Shown here piece after piece: positions 9,953 to 22,404 of a stretch of DNA of 64,000 bases (position 1 is the first letter of the stretch; every line of letters starts with the position of its first letter). The notes under the pieces are model-generated. The model had not been told where the DNA came from. It ran no database searches and worked only from the letters and a program-made list of their open reading frames with translations. The stretch comes from Enoplolaimus lenunculus (Eukaryota; Nematoda; Enoplea; Enoplida; Thoracostomopsidae). Location of the stretch: contig JASANG010002859.1 of the NCBI GenBank assembly GCA_030248215.1, forward strand, positions 372,001-436,000, written 5' to 3'. The position numbers and the translations under genes are program-made.

Positions 9953-10062
9953 ACCCGTAGTCAAGGCTTGCAAGTCATTGAAAACCCTTGAATGTCCCTC
10001 CTGGAAAATATTTAGCCCCTCCTAGCAAGGTGAGCTGGCTACGAGCCTGCTCCATGGTGGTA
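9953..10062 (-). mobile_element. Family J MITE fragment
   Basis: CCTCCTGGAAAATATTTAGC and CTAGCAAGGTGAGCTGGCTA match the inverted form of the J copies at 10914, 26711, 41669 and 48353. Confidence 0.7.
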
Positions 10063-10913
10063 GCTCCTAGTCTTTTATCCTTGCTGGATGCGCTTTTGGA
10101 CACGTTTGCAGTAGCATAATGAAGACGTACGTGCACCAGTGCGTTTTTTACTTTGGATAGCGAATAACTCTCAGTTCCAAATGTTCCAAGAGATCAAAAC
10201 AAACCAAATGTGGTTTATAATTGACAAGATTAAACGACTTCGATGATTTTTCATACAGGTTTTATCTGCTTCTGTAATTTGTGACATCTGTGTTACAACA
10301 GGCGATGTAAAGATCAGGGGCGGAACGTTTTTCCGCCGGGTATCCGAAACGCTATTGTGTAAAAAAATTTTTAGAATAATTTTTATTTTTTCAGCGTTAA
10401 AGCAGTTGGAGCTATGGCGAAAAGAAATTCTGTATTCACACCATAGTTAAAATATTGAACCACATTTCCAGCAGAATTTCGTGATAATTTAAAATTTTTA
10501 TTTCTTAAAACATGCCAAAATTGGAAAACTTTAGTTTAGCTTGATATTTATCGGAATAATGACTTCGTATTTTTAAATTAGCTCAAAATTAGCCCACTAA
10601 ACATTTGCGTCGAATAAGCACGTCAAGTACTAGATTTATTACCTTTGCAATAAACTAAAATCTCCTTATTCATTCACAAAAGTGAAGGTATATATTCAAG
10701 TCTTAAAAAATTGAAATTTAAATGAAATTATCAATGGAGGTGATTAGTAGCCAAATCGGCATTATGTAAGTTTAAGTCTCTTCAGCGTAATAAACGAAAG
10801 TCTAAAACAAAGCTTTGCCTAAGCCCAAGCAAACAAACAATTTGAAACTTAAGTCTAGTTTATTTCGGTCTTTGAAAAAGGCGGGTACCATCGGGTCCAG
10901 AGGGCGGCGGGCG
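10063..10913. other. No gene; isolated family B end at 10301-10345
   Basis: GGCGATGTAAAGATCAGGGG and GGAACGTTTTTCCGCC at 10301-10345 are a solo family B end. The remainder is AT-rich with no supported feature. Confidence 0.5.
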
Positions 10914-11240
10914 GGAAGCTCGCAGCCAGCTCAACTTGCTAGGGGGCTAAAAATATTTCAGGAGGGGCAATTTAAGGGTTTTCAATGAGTTACAAGTATG
11001 GTTGAAAATTTTCTAGTCGGAGGCCAAAATTTTTTCAGGGGGGCAGAGCCCCTACCGATCCCTCCCCTTGGCTACGTGCCCGTCGGACGGGTGTACGCCG
11101 CTGGTCAGAAATTTTTTTGTAATAAAATGGTAAATTTTCTACCTTACAATTTTTCTCTTCAGCAAATTGTTTTGTTATAAAACGATAAGGTTTCCCTACA
11201 TTACAATTTTCCCTCTTCGAAAATTTTTTGGTGAAAAATA
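10914..11240 (+). mobile_element. Family J element joined to a family I-like piece
   Basis: 10914-11080 reads CAGCTCAACTTGCTAGGGGG through CCCTTGGCTACGTGCCCG, as in other J copies. From about 11085 the ATAAAATGGTAAATTTTC and TACCTTACAATTTTT words are those of the family I element at 28381-28733. The two pieces are nested or abutted. Confidence 0.6.
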
Positions 11241-11897
11241 GCATTTCAAAACATTTACGAGCCTGCGTTCGGTTAGGAATTTCTGGAGCTGCCGCTGGAA
11301 ACTGGGCATTACTGAATGTAACATGGGCTGATGTTTGGGTGTAAGATTAGCGTAAGTTTATTTTAATGTGGTTTTCTCTTCTTGGAACGTGAAACGACTC
11401 ATGTATATACAGTTCGAGGAAGGTTGACATTCGATATAATCGGAGACGAACGAAATCAACTCAATTTCAGGCGGCCAACGCAAGGGTTTATCAGTCAGTG
11501 GCAATATTCTAAACCGAATACCCAGAAGCATTGAAGCAGTTACATAATAAAAAACTATTTCTAGAATTGTATGTTTTACGCTCATAGTAATCAGCTTGTC
11601 AGTGCACTTCTCTAAAACAACAATTGAAAAAATGGTTGAGAAACGAAAGTTGAGGCACGGAAACCCAAAAACACAAAATAGGGTTTCGGATATCCAAAAT
11701 AGAAAATTTAAATTTCGAATATCCGGATAAATATCCGTCAAGAACTGCAGTATATCCGGATATGAAAAACTATCCGAAGCCCATCACAGCAAACATTAAC
11801 TTTAAAACAAATAACTTATTGGCATTTTTATCTCTATATATAAAGGCATGCCTAATAAACCCAAAGGTAAAGCTTAAACCTAAGCCTAATAAGCCTA
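11241..11897. other. No gene supported
   Basis: Holds ATATCCGGATA-type repeats at 11690-11770 and a few TTAGGC/GCCTAA words at 11865-11895. A minus-strand frame of 127 codons is discussed under rejected items. Confidence 0.4.
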
Positions 11898-12113
11898 CAT
11901 TGTAAAAAATGAGGAGTCAAATTGACTCTCTCGGAAATAGGCTTTTCCTGACTACACAAACTGAGTCAAATTTGACTCCAGAGTCAAATTCGACTCAATG
12001 AAACGCTAAGTGAATCAAATTTGATTCTGGCGAAGTCAAATTTGACTCGGTTTGAGTAGTCAGAAAAAACCTATTTCCGAGAGAGTCAATTTGACTCTCC
12101 ATTTATTACAGTG
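11898..12113. mobile_element. Family E palindromic MITE
   Basis: TA borders, left end CATTGTAAAAAATGAGGAGT, right end TTTATTACAGTG. The arms AGTCAAATTGACTCTC and their inverse make the whole element fold back. The TA target fits a Tc1/mariner-type element (inference). Confidence 0.85.
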
Positions 12114-12519
12114 TAAAAAGAACTCTTATACTCAAGCCCTCCCGGTCTTTAAACTTGATCAGTCCACCAGTATCTCATCAGGCAGACCTTTCTATATAAT
12201 TAACAGCAACCAAAATTGTAAACAAAACCAGTTCCAAAATCTTCGAAGCGTCTGTCAAAAATTTAACCAGAGCGTTAATAGCCAGCCGGAGCCTGAAATA
12301 GGTATATTCTACCAAACGCGGATTTAAAAACATATTTCCGGTTACTACTGCAACGATGCGAAAATAATATGAATTTTTGAAATGAATAACTAAATATTCA
12401 TGACTGACCTTTAATTTGGCAAAATAAGCATACGAATTGAACGAAACAAACTCTCACTGAATTAAACATAGGATTCTGTTTATTTCGAGGAATTGAAGCT
12501 AAAACTATTAGTTTTTATC
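12114..12519. other. No gene seen
   Basis: AT-rich sequence without recognised repeat ends or convincing coding frame. Confidence 0.4.
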
Positions 12520-13057
12520 GGCCCGTGTAAAGATCAGAGGCGGAACGTTTTTCTGCGGGAATGCAATTGAGTATTAATCGTAAGCTATAAACGAATTTCC
12601 TGTTTAGGTTTAGGCTTAGGCTTGCGTATAAGCTCATTCTTACGCTTTAGGCATAGGAATATGCACTGTAAATAATCAACTCACACGTAAAGTTAGTTTC
12701 TTCTGAGTTAATAACAGCAAACTTTAGTTCAGTTTGCGTTGTGTTGATTCTCGCACTGAGTTGATTATTTTGTATAAAATATGCATCATCTAAAATCTCA
12801 GTAAAATTTTTCAGCCTAAGAGATTTCTCACATTTTGCAAGCCACCAGCACGTAATAATTAATAAACACAGTCATTTGTTTGTGTAATTTTTTGCATTTT
12901 GAGCACGTTTTTTAAGCGTATTCCTAAGCCTAAGTCTGAGCGTTGCAAAAATGTGTTCCTAAGCCTAAACCTAAGCAAAAAACTGTAATCTAGAATCGAA
13001 ACCTACTCTTTTATAGACTCATCAGAAACTTGGACGCCCCTTAAAGTACCATGGACC
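12520..13057 (+). mobile_element. Composite element with B-type left and C-type right end
   Basis: The left part (GGCCCGTGTAAAGATCAGAG, GGCGGAACGTTTTTCTGC) is family B and the right part (GGACGCCCCTTAAAGTACC) is family C. Between them lie two TTAGGC stretches in opposite orientation and the nested palindromic insert at 12664-12772. No target duplication is visible, suggesting two neighbouring elements or a recombinant. Confidence 0.55.
12664..12772. mobile_element. Small palindromic insert (CACTGTAAATAATCAACTC)
   Basis: CACTGTAAATAATCAACTCA at the left pairs with GAGTTGATTATTTTG at the right, and the middle AACTTTAGTTCAGTTTGCG is also partly self-complementary. It interrupts the family B-like sequence just after GGAATATG. 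Confidence 0.5.
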
Positions 13058-13565
13058 CGAACCTAAATAAAGCATTTATTGCTTAGTGCAGTGTATTAAT
13101 GACAATTTACGGTATTAATAAGTTGTAAAAAATAAAAAGTGTTGATATACGCATAATTCTAACAAAATCGTTCGATATATTAATGTTAATTTAGCAGTTT
13201 TTAGCCGTATCATAGCTGGTTTACTACTACGCAATATAATTTTTTATGGTACGGTGATGGCTGTTGTATACCTCACTTGCTCATATATAAGGTTAACGCA
13301 CAGGGCTCAGGCTTGAGCTCAACTAACTCTAAGCCTAATCGTAAATGTGGGCAAAGTGTACAAGAGACAAAAACGACCAATTTTGGCCAACCTATGACCG
13401 CAATTCTTTTAGCGAACGAACTAAACTCATTGATCCTGTTCAGTGACCTCTATCATTGAAGAATGTAGCTGGTCAAGTGTGAAAACGAAATCTTCTTACA
13501 ATTGAGAGCTTTAAGTAGACTTTTTCATTCTACGGTTTTATTCGTATGATCATCATAGTATAATT
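13058..13565. other. No gene seen
   Basis: AT-rich, with a few GCTCAGGCTTGAGCTC-type words near 13303-13345. No supported gene. Confidence 0.4.
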
Positions 13566-13904
13566 GGCCCATGTATAGAACACGGCCGGATCGTTTTCCG
13601 GAGGGGCTATAATCGAGTCAGTTTAAGCTTTAGACTATTTTTTGCTTAGGCATAGGTTTAGGCTTAGGCTTAGGAATAGGCTCATCCATACGCTTAAGCT
13701 TAGGCTTAGGCTTAGGCTTAGAAATAGGCCCATCCATACGCTTAGGCTTACGCTTAGGCTTAGGAATAGGCTCATGCATACGCTTAGGCTTAGGCTTAGG
13801 CTTAGGCTTAGGAATAGGCTCATCCATACGCTTAGGCTTAGACTTAGGCTTAGGCTTAGGAATATGCTTATACTACTGTTCCGTCCCTGTTCTATACATT
13901 TGCC
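13566..13904 (+). mobile_element. Family A TTAGGC MITE with higher-order array
   Basis: Exact 8-bp target duplication GTATAATT (13558-13565 and 13905-13912). The inverted ends are standard. The interior alternates (TTAGGC)3-5 with spacers of the form GGAATAGGCTCATCCATACG, about five cycles. Translated, these give the spurious LSLSLS, PKPKPK and RLRLRL frames. Confidence 0.95.
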
Positions 13905-14262
13905 GTATAATTGCATGGAGTCGAGATAAGGCACAACATAAAACCATCGACGTTATGTGAAAAATACTTGGCATGGCGCATTTTAAACGCTTGCCATATT
14001 TGTCCAGACAGTCTTATTATATTGTTTTTGTGAGTTTTCTTGAGAATCGTACGGCATATTTAAGCATATTTTAGGGTTTTGTTTTTCCGAAACAATTGAA
14101 TCGTCCCGAAATAACGTTTTTTCTATTTTTTTTCTAAAAAAACTGAAAAAATAAAAAAACATGACTGTACTCGTGTTTCAACCAATCCAGAGAGGTTATT
14201 AGACACTAGGTCTGGTGCGATAATGATGGTAAGAGATTCACATGCTTATTTATCAAGACGTA

Positions 14263-14709
14263 CTGTAGTGATCCGAATAGGAGAGGGCGACTGATATTTA
14301 TTTGGCCTCGCCAGAAGGAAGCCCCCCTTGTTATTCGGTTACGGATTGTTATTTATTTTTAACCCACGCGCCGCCGCCCTTCGTTACTGATATATATCCG
14401 GTAATGCCATTATCCGTTGAATTAAACGTCGATTTGTCTTTGTGTCAATAGCTTGAGCGATAATGCACGGTTATACTTAGGAATGATACTTTCAAAATTT
14501 AAGTACGCTTTAAAGTTTCGAATTCAAATTATTTGGTTCTGGAGTCATTTTTGCGCTATAATTAGGGATAATTGACATTTATGGACTCTAATTAGGGCTT
14601 AGGGGCTTTATCCGCTTACGAACACTTGTTAGAGATACGGACTCCTATTGATTGGAACCCAAAATGGGGACCCCTCTTATTAGCCCCCCTATTATTCGGG
14701 TCAATACAG
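14263..14709 (+). mobile_element. Family D MITE, full length
   Basis: TA on both sides. Left end CTGTAGTGATCCGAATAGGA, right end TTATTCGGGTCAATACAG. Confidence 0.9.
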
Positions 14710-14852
14710 TAGCAACATTTTACAACTATAACATCTGATAAGCTAAGGGTATACACGCTACAAAAGTTTCCGATGTCTAATAGATGGCATGCGCCAACTA
14801 GCTGGCTACAAACTTGTGGGGTTGAGTTCAGCAAAAAAACTGCTAACAAGAT

Positions 14853-15060
14853 TTGCGTCCGTCACCGTGTGTCAGCGTGCGTCACAGTGCGTGGAGCATA
14901 TTCTTAAGCCTAAGACTAAGCCTACGAGTAAAAATGAGCATATTTCTAAGCCTAAGCCTAAGCCAAAGTCTAAGACAAGCTAAAAAATTTATCTAAAGCT
15001 TAAGCTTACTCTTTTCTAGTACCACAGAGAAACGTTCCGCCCCTGATCTTTACATGAGCC
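14853..15060 (-). mobile_element. Family B right half fused to a family N fragment
   Basis: 14853-14893 (GCGTCCGTCACCGTGTGTCA) is family N. From 14897 (GAGCATATTCTTAAGCC) to 15060 (TGATCTTTACATGAGCC) it is the TTAGGC array and right end of family B. The B left end is absent. Confidence 0.65.
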
Positions 15061-15286
15061 GACATATGGTACATTTATTCAGACCTCACAAAATCAAGTA
15101 AGTCAGCGCCCTTTTACAATTAGTGTAACTCGTTCCGGGTGGGATGTAGAAGGGTGGCTGTTGCGTAATTTATTTGCTAAAATAAACGTATTTGAAAAAA
15201 GAATTTCTGTTGTTTTCCGTTTTTTCACATATTCAGAAAAAACGCTAAATCCAGACAAAAACTGTTTGCCATTGGTTGTTTTCTAT

Positions 15287-15325
15287 GTTTATACTACTGT
15301 TCCGGCACTGTTCTATACATGGGCC
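15287..15325. mobile_element. Solo right end of family A
   Basis: Reads ATACTACTGTTCCGGCACTG then TTCTATACATGGGCC, with no partner end nearby. Confidence 0.7.
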
Positions 15326-15589
15326 ACAATTTCTATTAACGTTAACGCTGAACGCGTGTAATTTCGAAATTGTACTTTGACAAGCGAAGGTAAAACGTTA
15401 TATATTTTTAATTTTTCTCTCAAATACTTGAAACAATTTAAAAACTCGTCATATATATTTTAAACTTATCTAACAACCTATGACGTCCCTATTTAGTTTT
15501 TCTAAAACGGCTCCGCTTCAGAATTTAATTTTCCATATTTATGGCATGAAAAAATGCTTTTACGTAATTGCTAGCAATATTTTCTATCA

Positions 15590-15730
15590 GGCCAATGTAT
15601 AGAACGGCCGGAACAGTAGTATAATTCTATTCCTAAGCCTGAGCCTAAGCAAAAAAATTAGTCTACAGCTTAAACTGACTCAATTATAGCCCTTTCGGTA
15701 AACGATCTGGCCCTGTTCTATACATGTGCC
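15590..15730 (-). mobile_element. Family A TTAGGC MITE, minimal (141 bp)
   Basis: Both ends are present (GGCCAATGTATAGAACGGCC; CCTGTTCTATACATGTGCC) with only about three TTAGGC units. Flanks TTCTATCA/TTCTCTTA match at 6 of 8. Shows how short the array can become. Confidence 0.85.
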
Positions 15731-16647
15731 TTCTCTTATATATCTTCCTACTGTACTATGTGTCCACTATAATTAAATTTTTGATCAACCTTCAAATTTC
15801 AGCTTATTAATGGTAAAAATTAATGATTTTGACCATACAAATTCTTCAAATCAATATTTAAATCAATGCTGTACAATACCGTGGTTTGTTTTGATTTTGC
15901 TTCGATATTAATTTGTAAGCTATAGAGCAGCAGACAAGTTTATTATTCGGTGGCCAATATACGTATGTGTGCGTTCTAGCTTTAATTATAAACATGTCTG
16001 AATATTTGTTCCATGCTGGAACGGTGGTCAAAATACGGATGCGGGACGTTCCAGCTTTAATAATATAGACAGATTGTCACTTGTGAAACTTGGAAGATCG
16101 TGAGACTTGAAAATTCGGCTGCAAGGTCATATGTAAATTAAATACCTAAAACGGCTTAATTAGCTATCTTTCGGAACAGTGGTTATAGGCCGGTGTTGTC
16201 GAGATATACGGCTTTTTGATACGGAATTTGAGTGCTCGTAATATTACGGTTAATTAATTCCGGCTCTCGGTTTACGGTATCATTTACACCGATTTCATAC
16301 AATGTTTAGTTTTATGGTGATTTATAAAACGGTAATGTTGCATTATTCGAAGGATGACGTTTACGAGAACGCGTCATTCACGAAACATTAGCTGTTGATA
16401 ATTGCTCCAGCCAATTAGCGCATTCTCGTTGTGCGGCATACAAGACTCTGTTCAATAAAATATAAATTTAAAAATTTGGCTAAATTTTTTTCAATAAATT
16501 TAAAACAAACCATGCGCCATAAAGTTTCAAAAATATGGCAAATACAATTTTATTGCAAACATTAATTTCGGCTGCAACATCGAAAAAATTACTTTTAATG
16601 TAGAGCTCTTTTTTGCTGATGAAGACGTTTCTCATGTTCATTTCGGT
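15731..16647. other. No gene; a repeated CTGGAACG motif pair
   Basis: GGTGGCCAATATACGTATGT..GCGTTCTAGCTTTAAT at 15958-16000 and GGTGGTCAAAATACGGATGC..GTTCCAGCTTTAAT at 16024-16060 are two tandem copies of a word that recurs inverted at 17995 and 42507 (TTAAAGCTGGAACGCCC). It may be the end of a dispersed element. Otherwise nothing was recognised. Confidence 0.45.
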
Positions 16648-16828
16648 GGCCAATGTAAAGATCTGGGGCGGAACGTTTTTCTGTAGGACTGTAGCTTAAG
16701 CTTTAGACTATTTTTTGCTTGGTTTAGGCTTTGGCGTAAGAATAAACCCTTTTTGACGCTAAGGCTTAGGCTTAGTCTTTGGAATAAGTTTATGATACTG
16801 TTCCGCCCCTGTTCTTTTTACATTGGCC
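16648..16828 (+). mobile_element. Family B TTAGGC MITE
   Basis: Exact target duplication ATTTCGGT (16640-16647 and 16829-16836). Ends GGCCAATGTAAAGATCTGGG and CCCCTGTTCTTTTTACATTGGCC in two parts. Confidence 0.93.
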
Positions 16829-17126
16829 ATTTCGGTCATCCGGTAGCAAAAGTAGTAATAGAATGCGCAATAAAAATATTTTTAAACATTTTAAGAAAAT
16901 ATGGTTTGAGTTTTTAGGATAATTGAACGCATAATTTTTTTCAATTTAATTGTGTTTTGTTGAAAACAAATTTTGTCGAATTATCGCATTCGGATTCGTG
17001 AGAATTGAGCAAAATTTGGTTCACTGATTTGTAGAAGAATTATTTTGTATTGCACAACATTGTATCTATACAATTATATGTAACTTCAATTTTATAGCAA
17101 TGAAAATTCACATTCTTTGTCATGGG

Positions 17127-17916
17127 TAGAGATGCACGCTACCCGCAGATATACGTGGGACAGGTAAGAAAACTTTGTCCCGGGGAGTAAAGAATTTTAA
17201 AGCTCGGGTGAAAATCTGTCATTTGTTACCCGTCTAAATTTTTCATACCAACTCAAAACCAGATAATGTAGAAAAACTCGTATTTTTTAAACTGTTTTTA
17301 CCGTATGAGTGAAAAATGAGTATGGCATTCTTGAAATTTCTTATTAAATATTGAAAAATATTTGCAGGTTTTTGAATGGCAGCAACAGTATTTCTTATTG
17401 CATTTGCCGTCATTTTTCACCGTTCCTATAGAGGTTATATTTTTGTTTAGCTTGGAACAATATGTTCACAAGTTTTCTGAATGAGATCTTAAAACAAATT
17501 TCGACGAAACCATGCATGGTACTTACGTTCTTTTTATAATGATTTTGTACAGACAAGAATGTTTTGTTCACTATCACCCATCGGCAAACAACCTAGTCTT
17601 TAACAGCGATAGATGTAATGTGCAATATTATCCAGTGTTGCATTTTATGCTTAATTGCTTGTTTTGAAAGTTACTAATAAAGAGGTTTTAAACGTAAATC
17701 GATAGTGTATTAACATCAGCGAACTGTAAAATTACACAATTGTATTGCACGCAGAAGAAAAGTAAGAGCGGGTAAAGGCGGGTAACGGTAAAGGAATTTT
17801 GCGTGCGCGGGTAAAGGCTGGTAACGGGTAAAGCAATTATGCGCAGATATACCAAAAAATAAAATTTCGCGAGAAAGTGCAACGCGGGTAAGTATCAGCA
17901 CCCTCTTACACCACTG
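17127..17916. mobile_element. Family K hAT-like element, about 790 bp
   Basis: The flanks GTCATGGG/GTCATGAT suggest an 8-bp target duplication. It begins TAGAGATGCACGCTACCCGC and ends AGCACCCTCTTACACCACTG. The right third is built of GCGGGTAAAG/GGGTAACG words, as in the element at 63304. The inverted ends are only loosely similar. No transposase frame is present. Confidence 0.55.
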
Positions 17917-18729
17917 GTCATGATTGCAGAATCAATTGTAGTCATACCAACAGTGTTTTAGGTTAAACTGAATAGATTATATCTATATTATTAAAGCTGG
18001 AACGCCCAACATACGTATTTTGTGCACCATTTAAGTTGAGCAGTAAAAATAGTTTTTGAAAATATATAACATGATCGTTGGACCAAAGAATTTGTATATA
18101 TATTCATTGGCCAGTTCTTAAGCGTAAAAGGTCTGTATATATTACGGAATGCATTCAAGTAGCGTTTATACTTTGAGATTGCATACCTGTTGTGAAAGCG
18201 TTTGTTTGAATTCCCTGTACATTAACAAAGTTGCACCTATGTGCACTTCAGGCCACTGTTGTTGTCTTAATTGCAAAAATAATCGTAACAGTGCGTGGAT
18301 ACCATTATCAGATTGACATATTTTGAGTAAATGAATACTGTTTGTTTACGCTACTGTCACGGTCCTGTTCTATACATTGGCCAAACATTTCAACGCACAC
18401 CATGTTCTTCTGTGTGCTATAATGTGTCAGACTCCAATGTACACACTCTTGCTTTTACCAGGTAGAAATAATTGTTTCCTTTTAAGTACCACCTTGGCCA
18501 AATACGAAAATACAATTTCGTAATATAAACATTTATGCGAAATCGGAATTTAAGGAATTAATTACAGAATTTGTTTGCTTCTAATATCAGTTTTTTAAAT
18601 GTTATAATGCTCTTCGAAGCCATAACTTCCTATCTTTTTTGTTCGAAATGGTTTCTGACTTCCTGGTACATATATCACGCCGTTGTTTCAAAATTGTGGT
18701 ATGTGGTATCTAGAAACTTAATGGGTCAC
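17917..18729. other. No gene; solo family A end at 18353-18383
   Basis: GTCACGGTCCTGTTCTATAC and ATTGGCC at 18353-18383 is a solo family A end. The TTAAAGCTGGAACGCCC motif lies near 17992. No coding support. Confidence 0.5.
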
Positions 18730-18904
18730 CAATGGCGGATCCATGGGGGGCCACCCCGTCCGTGCCCACCCTTCCCAGCAGCATCTCGACAAAAAATATA
18801 TAACAATTTTATGGCAATAGTTCGTGGTTTGTGTGTGGGTGAAAAATTAGTTTATTACCCGTGAAATTTTTCACCCCCCATTTTAAATCCTGGATCCGCC
18901 ACTG
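18730..18904. mobile_element. Family I hAT-like MITE
   Basis: Ends CAATGGCGGATCCATGG and CCTGGATCCGCCACTG are inverted repeats. Flanks TGGGTCAC/TGGGACAT agree at 6 of 8. The CAGTGGCGGATCC-type end and 8-bp target fit hAT. Confidence 0.75.
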
Positions 18905-19121
18905 TGGGACATCGTTTGTCACCCATACTGGGATTGCTATTTCAATCATATATATTAACCAAATACTTGCATTTTGCTGCCGTCATTCAACAAACTTTCA
19001 AGAAAGCCAAATTAGATTGGGTTTGACTGGATTTTGAAAATTTCAAATTAGCAAATGTTACAGTTTTAAAGGATCCTTTGGATTTCTGTTTTGATACAGC
19101 ATCACATGACAGTTTAGCATA

Positions 19122-19569
19122 TTTTAGTGACCCCAAATAAGAGGGGGTAATAAGAGGGGTCTCCATTTTGAGCCCCAATCAATAGGAGTAAGTATCCGAA
19201 TAAGAGTCCGTAAGCTGATAGAGTCTCTAAACCCTAATTAGAGCCCTTAAATGTCAAATTTCCATAATTGTAGCGCATAAATAACTCCAGGACCAAATAA
19301 AGTTGAGTTCGAAACTTTATAGCGTATTTATATAAGTTTTGAGTGTAACATTCCAAAGTATAACCTTGCATTATCGCTCAAGCTTTTGATGCACGGCAAA
19401 AAACGTTCAATTCAACGGGTAGTTTGCAGTACCGGACATGTATGTCAGTAACGAAAGATGGCGGAGGGCTGGAAGAAACTAAATAACACTCCGTAACCTA
19501 ATAAACGGAGGGGTACTCTCTGGAGAGGCCAAATGAATATCAGTCCCCACTCTTATTCGGGTACTACAG
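19122..19569 (-). mobile_element. Family D MITE, full length
   Basis: Inverted relative to 3916 and 14263. Left end GTGACCCCAAATAAGAGGGG, right end CTTATTCGGGTACTACAG. Confidence 0.85.
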
Positions 19570-20222
19570 TACAATTTCACTTTTAGCCATTGTTTCAATT
19601 CGGTTATTTTACTCTTGGTTAAAATATAATTATTAATCGCGGAGACTTCAGACGAAAATTTAAATTTGAACCTACGATAAATAGTATTTTCAAACAAAAT
19701 GATCCACCACATGGTAACCATGCAATCTCCACATTTCATAATATTTGAACCAGCAAAACATTATTCAGTAAATGTATTTAAACTGTTTTTAAACATTTTC
19801 TGTTGTGATTTTTTAGTTTCGCTCACTTTCATTCCGTTCAAACATCAGATTAATGGCTCATTTAGAACAGGTTAAGTTTGAGCTGATTTAATAAATTACT
19901 TAAACTCTACGTAGGATTCTGATTAAGTTTTAGATCAGTAAGCAGGACCAAAGAAGGTCAAGATGTGACCTTTTAAGTATGATGCAATCTGTTTATCTGA
20001 AAATTACATTGCGTTTTGTGCCGTCTTGCAAAATAGGTCCAAAATAAGGTGAGGTTTACAACACGAACTCAAGTTTTTAGTCAATGTTAAATTATCAAAA
20101 AAGTTTAATGAAAAAACAAGCGTTAAAACTGTAATATTTCGGAACACACAACTTCTTACTTTTATGGCAGTGGTCGTTGTACTACAGTCTATTCATTATT
20201 GGGGTGGACTGCGGGAAGACAA
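19570..20222. other. No gene seen
   Basis: AT-rich sequence; no repeat ends, RNA or coding frame supported. Confidence 0.45.
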
Positions 20223-21313
20223 CATACCCGAGCGTAAGGAAAAAAAGGTAATTGCAGGGGTGCCGGAAGCAAACTAATATTGAAGGCACAATGGTACCTA
20301 AAATGGTCGAATGCTAAAGAGCGTTATTTTGCCAAAATCACATTGTTTTGCTAAAAAATGTAGTAGAAGATGTTCCAGTAAAATGAGGTATTCATTTTAA
20401 CTCTACAGTTCGCGAAAGCTTTTCTTCGCTTTTTTTATCATCACATAAAACGAAATCGTTTGTGTCATTCACTGGCAATTTATCAACGATATCTGGATAA
20501 ATGCTCATTATCAGCATGTGATTTAATCGCTTTTGTGTCTATGTAAACCTCAACAGTGCCGGAGCAGACAAGCGTTGGGGTTCTCCAATAACTCCTTTGT
20601 GGAGGCCCCTGACGTAGAGGTAGATCCAGAATTTCTTGGCGTTGGATCTGAGGTTCTCTGTCCGAGCTCACGCTCGTGTTTGATAGCTGTGAAGACACCC
20701 TTCCAAAAAGTTTCACACAAAAGTTGCAAAATGGTGAATCTAGAAAGTGAACCTAACTATACAATTTTCATATGCCCAACCAAAGGAGACAGCACACGAC
20801 ACACCTTGTCCCACCAAAACTGTTTTTATTACCGTTCCAGAATATTTCATTTCGGGTGAGTTATATTTTCTTAAGTGTAATTGTAGGCCAGTGCGTGTAG
20901 CGAGAGAGAAAAATTGTTAAGAATTAGCAACCAAGTGGTTATGCATGATAACTTTATCTTGCGCCTGCCCTGTGGAAAATGAAATTTTTTTAACCACTAC
21001 ACAAAGTTAAGATAGAACAGAAGTTAAAAAACATATTTTAAAAATCATATTTCATTTTACTAATACTCTTTTAAGTTAGTCTCGTACATGATTCTTATCA
21101 ATTTACCATTACTGTCAATGGTAATTGACCTCCAAGGTCAATTGAAACTGAAAAATTTGTAAGATATCAGACGATTTATTTCATTGTAAATTTTAAGGAC
21201 AGCAGTAGTAAATTGAAACTTTATATGCAGATGATTATATTTACTCCATATTAAATAGATTAAATTTTAATTAGCTTAATATATTTACTTCGAAATTACT
21301 TGAGAAATTTTAG
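20223..21313. repeat. 1,091-bp tandem unit, copy 1
   Basis: Begins CATACCCGAGCGTAAGG. Contains an open plus frame of 108 codons (20533-20859), an open minus frame of 77 codons (20483-20716) and a further unbroken minus frame. Comparing copies, first-half differences fall mostly on third positions of the plus frame, but in the second half most change the residue, so selection on a protein is not evident. No rRNA, spliceosomal RNA or histone sequence was recognised. Confidence 0.9.
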
Positions 21314-22404
21314 CATACCCGAGCGTAAGGAAAAAAGGGTAATTGCAGAGGCGCCGGAAGCAAACTAATATTGAAGGCACAATGGTACCTAAAATGGTCG
21401 AATGCAAAAGAGCGTTATTTTGCCAAAATCACATTGTTTTGCTAAAAAATGTAGTAGAAGATGTTCCAGTAGAATGAGGTATTCATTTTAACTCTACAGT
21501 TCGCGAAAGCTTTTCTTCGCTTTTTTTCATCATCACATAAAACGAAATCGTTTGTGTCATTCACTGGCAATTTATCAACGATATCTGGATAAATGCTCAT
21601 TATCAGCATGTGATTTAATCGCTTTTGTGTCTATGTAAACCTCAACAGTGCCGGAGCAGACAGGCGTTGGGGTTCTCCAATAACTCCTTTGTGGAGGCCC
21701 CTGACGTAGAGGTAGATCCAGAATTTCTTGGCGTTGGATCTGAGGTTCTCTGTCCGAGCTCACGCTCGTGTTTGATAGCTGTGAAGACACCCTTCCAAAA
21801 AGTTTCACACAAAAGTTGCAAAATGGTGAATTTAGAAAGTGAACCTAACTATACAATTTTCATATGCCCAACCAAAGGAGACAGCACACGACACACCTTG
21901 ACCCACCAAAACTGTTTTTATTACCGTTTCAGAATATTTCATTTCGGGTGAGTTATATTTTCTTAAGTGTAATTGTAGGCCAGTGCGTGTAGCGAGAGAG
22001 AAAAATTGTTAAGAATTAGCAACCAAGTGGTTATGCATGATAACTTTATCTTGCGCCTGCCCTGTGGAAAATGAAATTTTTTAACCACTACACAAAGTTA
22101 AGATATAACAGAAGTTAAAAAACATATTATAAAAATCATATTTCAATTTACTAATACTGTTTTAAATTAGTCTCGTACATGATTCTTATCAATTTACCAT
22201 TACTGTCAATAGTAATTGACCTCAAAGGTCAATTAAAACTGAAAAATTTGTAAGATATGAGACGATTTATTTCATTGTAAATTTTAAGGACAGCAGTAGT
22301 AAATTGAAACTTTATATGCAGATGATTATATTTACTCCATATTAAATAGATTAAATTTTAATTAGCTTAATATATTTACTTCGAAATTACTTGAGAAATT
22401 TTAG
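21314..22404. repeat. 1,091-bp tandem unit, copy 2
   Basis: Same length as copy 1, with scattered single substitutions and one- or two-base indels. The 108-codon plus frame is kept at 21625-21951 and the minus frame at 21575-21808. It joins copy 1 directly, so this is a tandem duplication and not dispersed insertion. Confidence 0.9.

Noticed and set aside
11358-11741. Minus frame of 127 codons with membrane-like stretches
   Set aside because: It starts inside ATATCCGGATA repeats, is rich in F, I and L as expected from AT-rich DNA, and has no splice or neighbour support.
13630-13934. Long frames of LSLSLS, PKPKPK and RLRLRL type (also at 6570, 33960, 47822, 48736, 49061, 54293 and 55050)
   Set aside because: They are translations of the TTAGGC hexamer in different frames inside MITEs. 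Any two-hexamer run is open in several frames, so openness has no meaning here.
20483-20860. A spliced minus-strand protein in the 1,091-bp unit with a 52-base intron
   Set aside because: Copy 1 and copy 2 allow it in frame, but the donor GT is lost in copy 3, so it is not a conserved feature.
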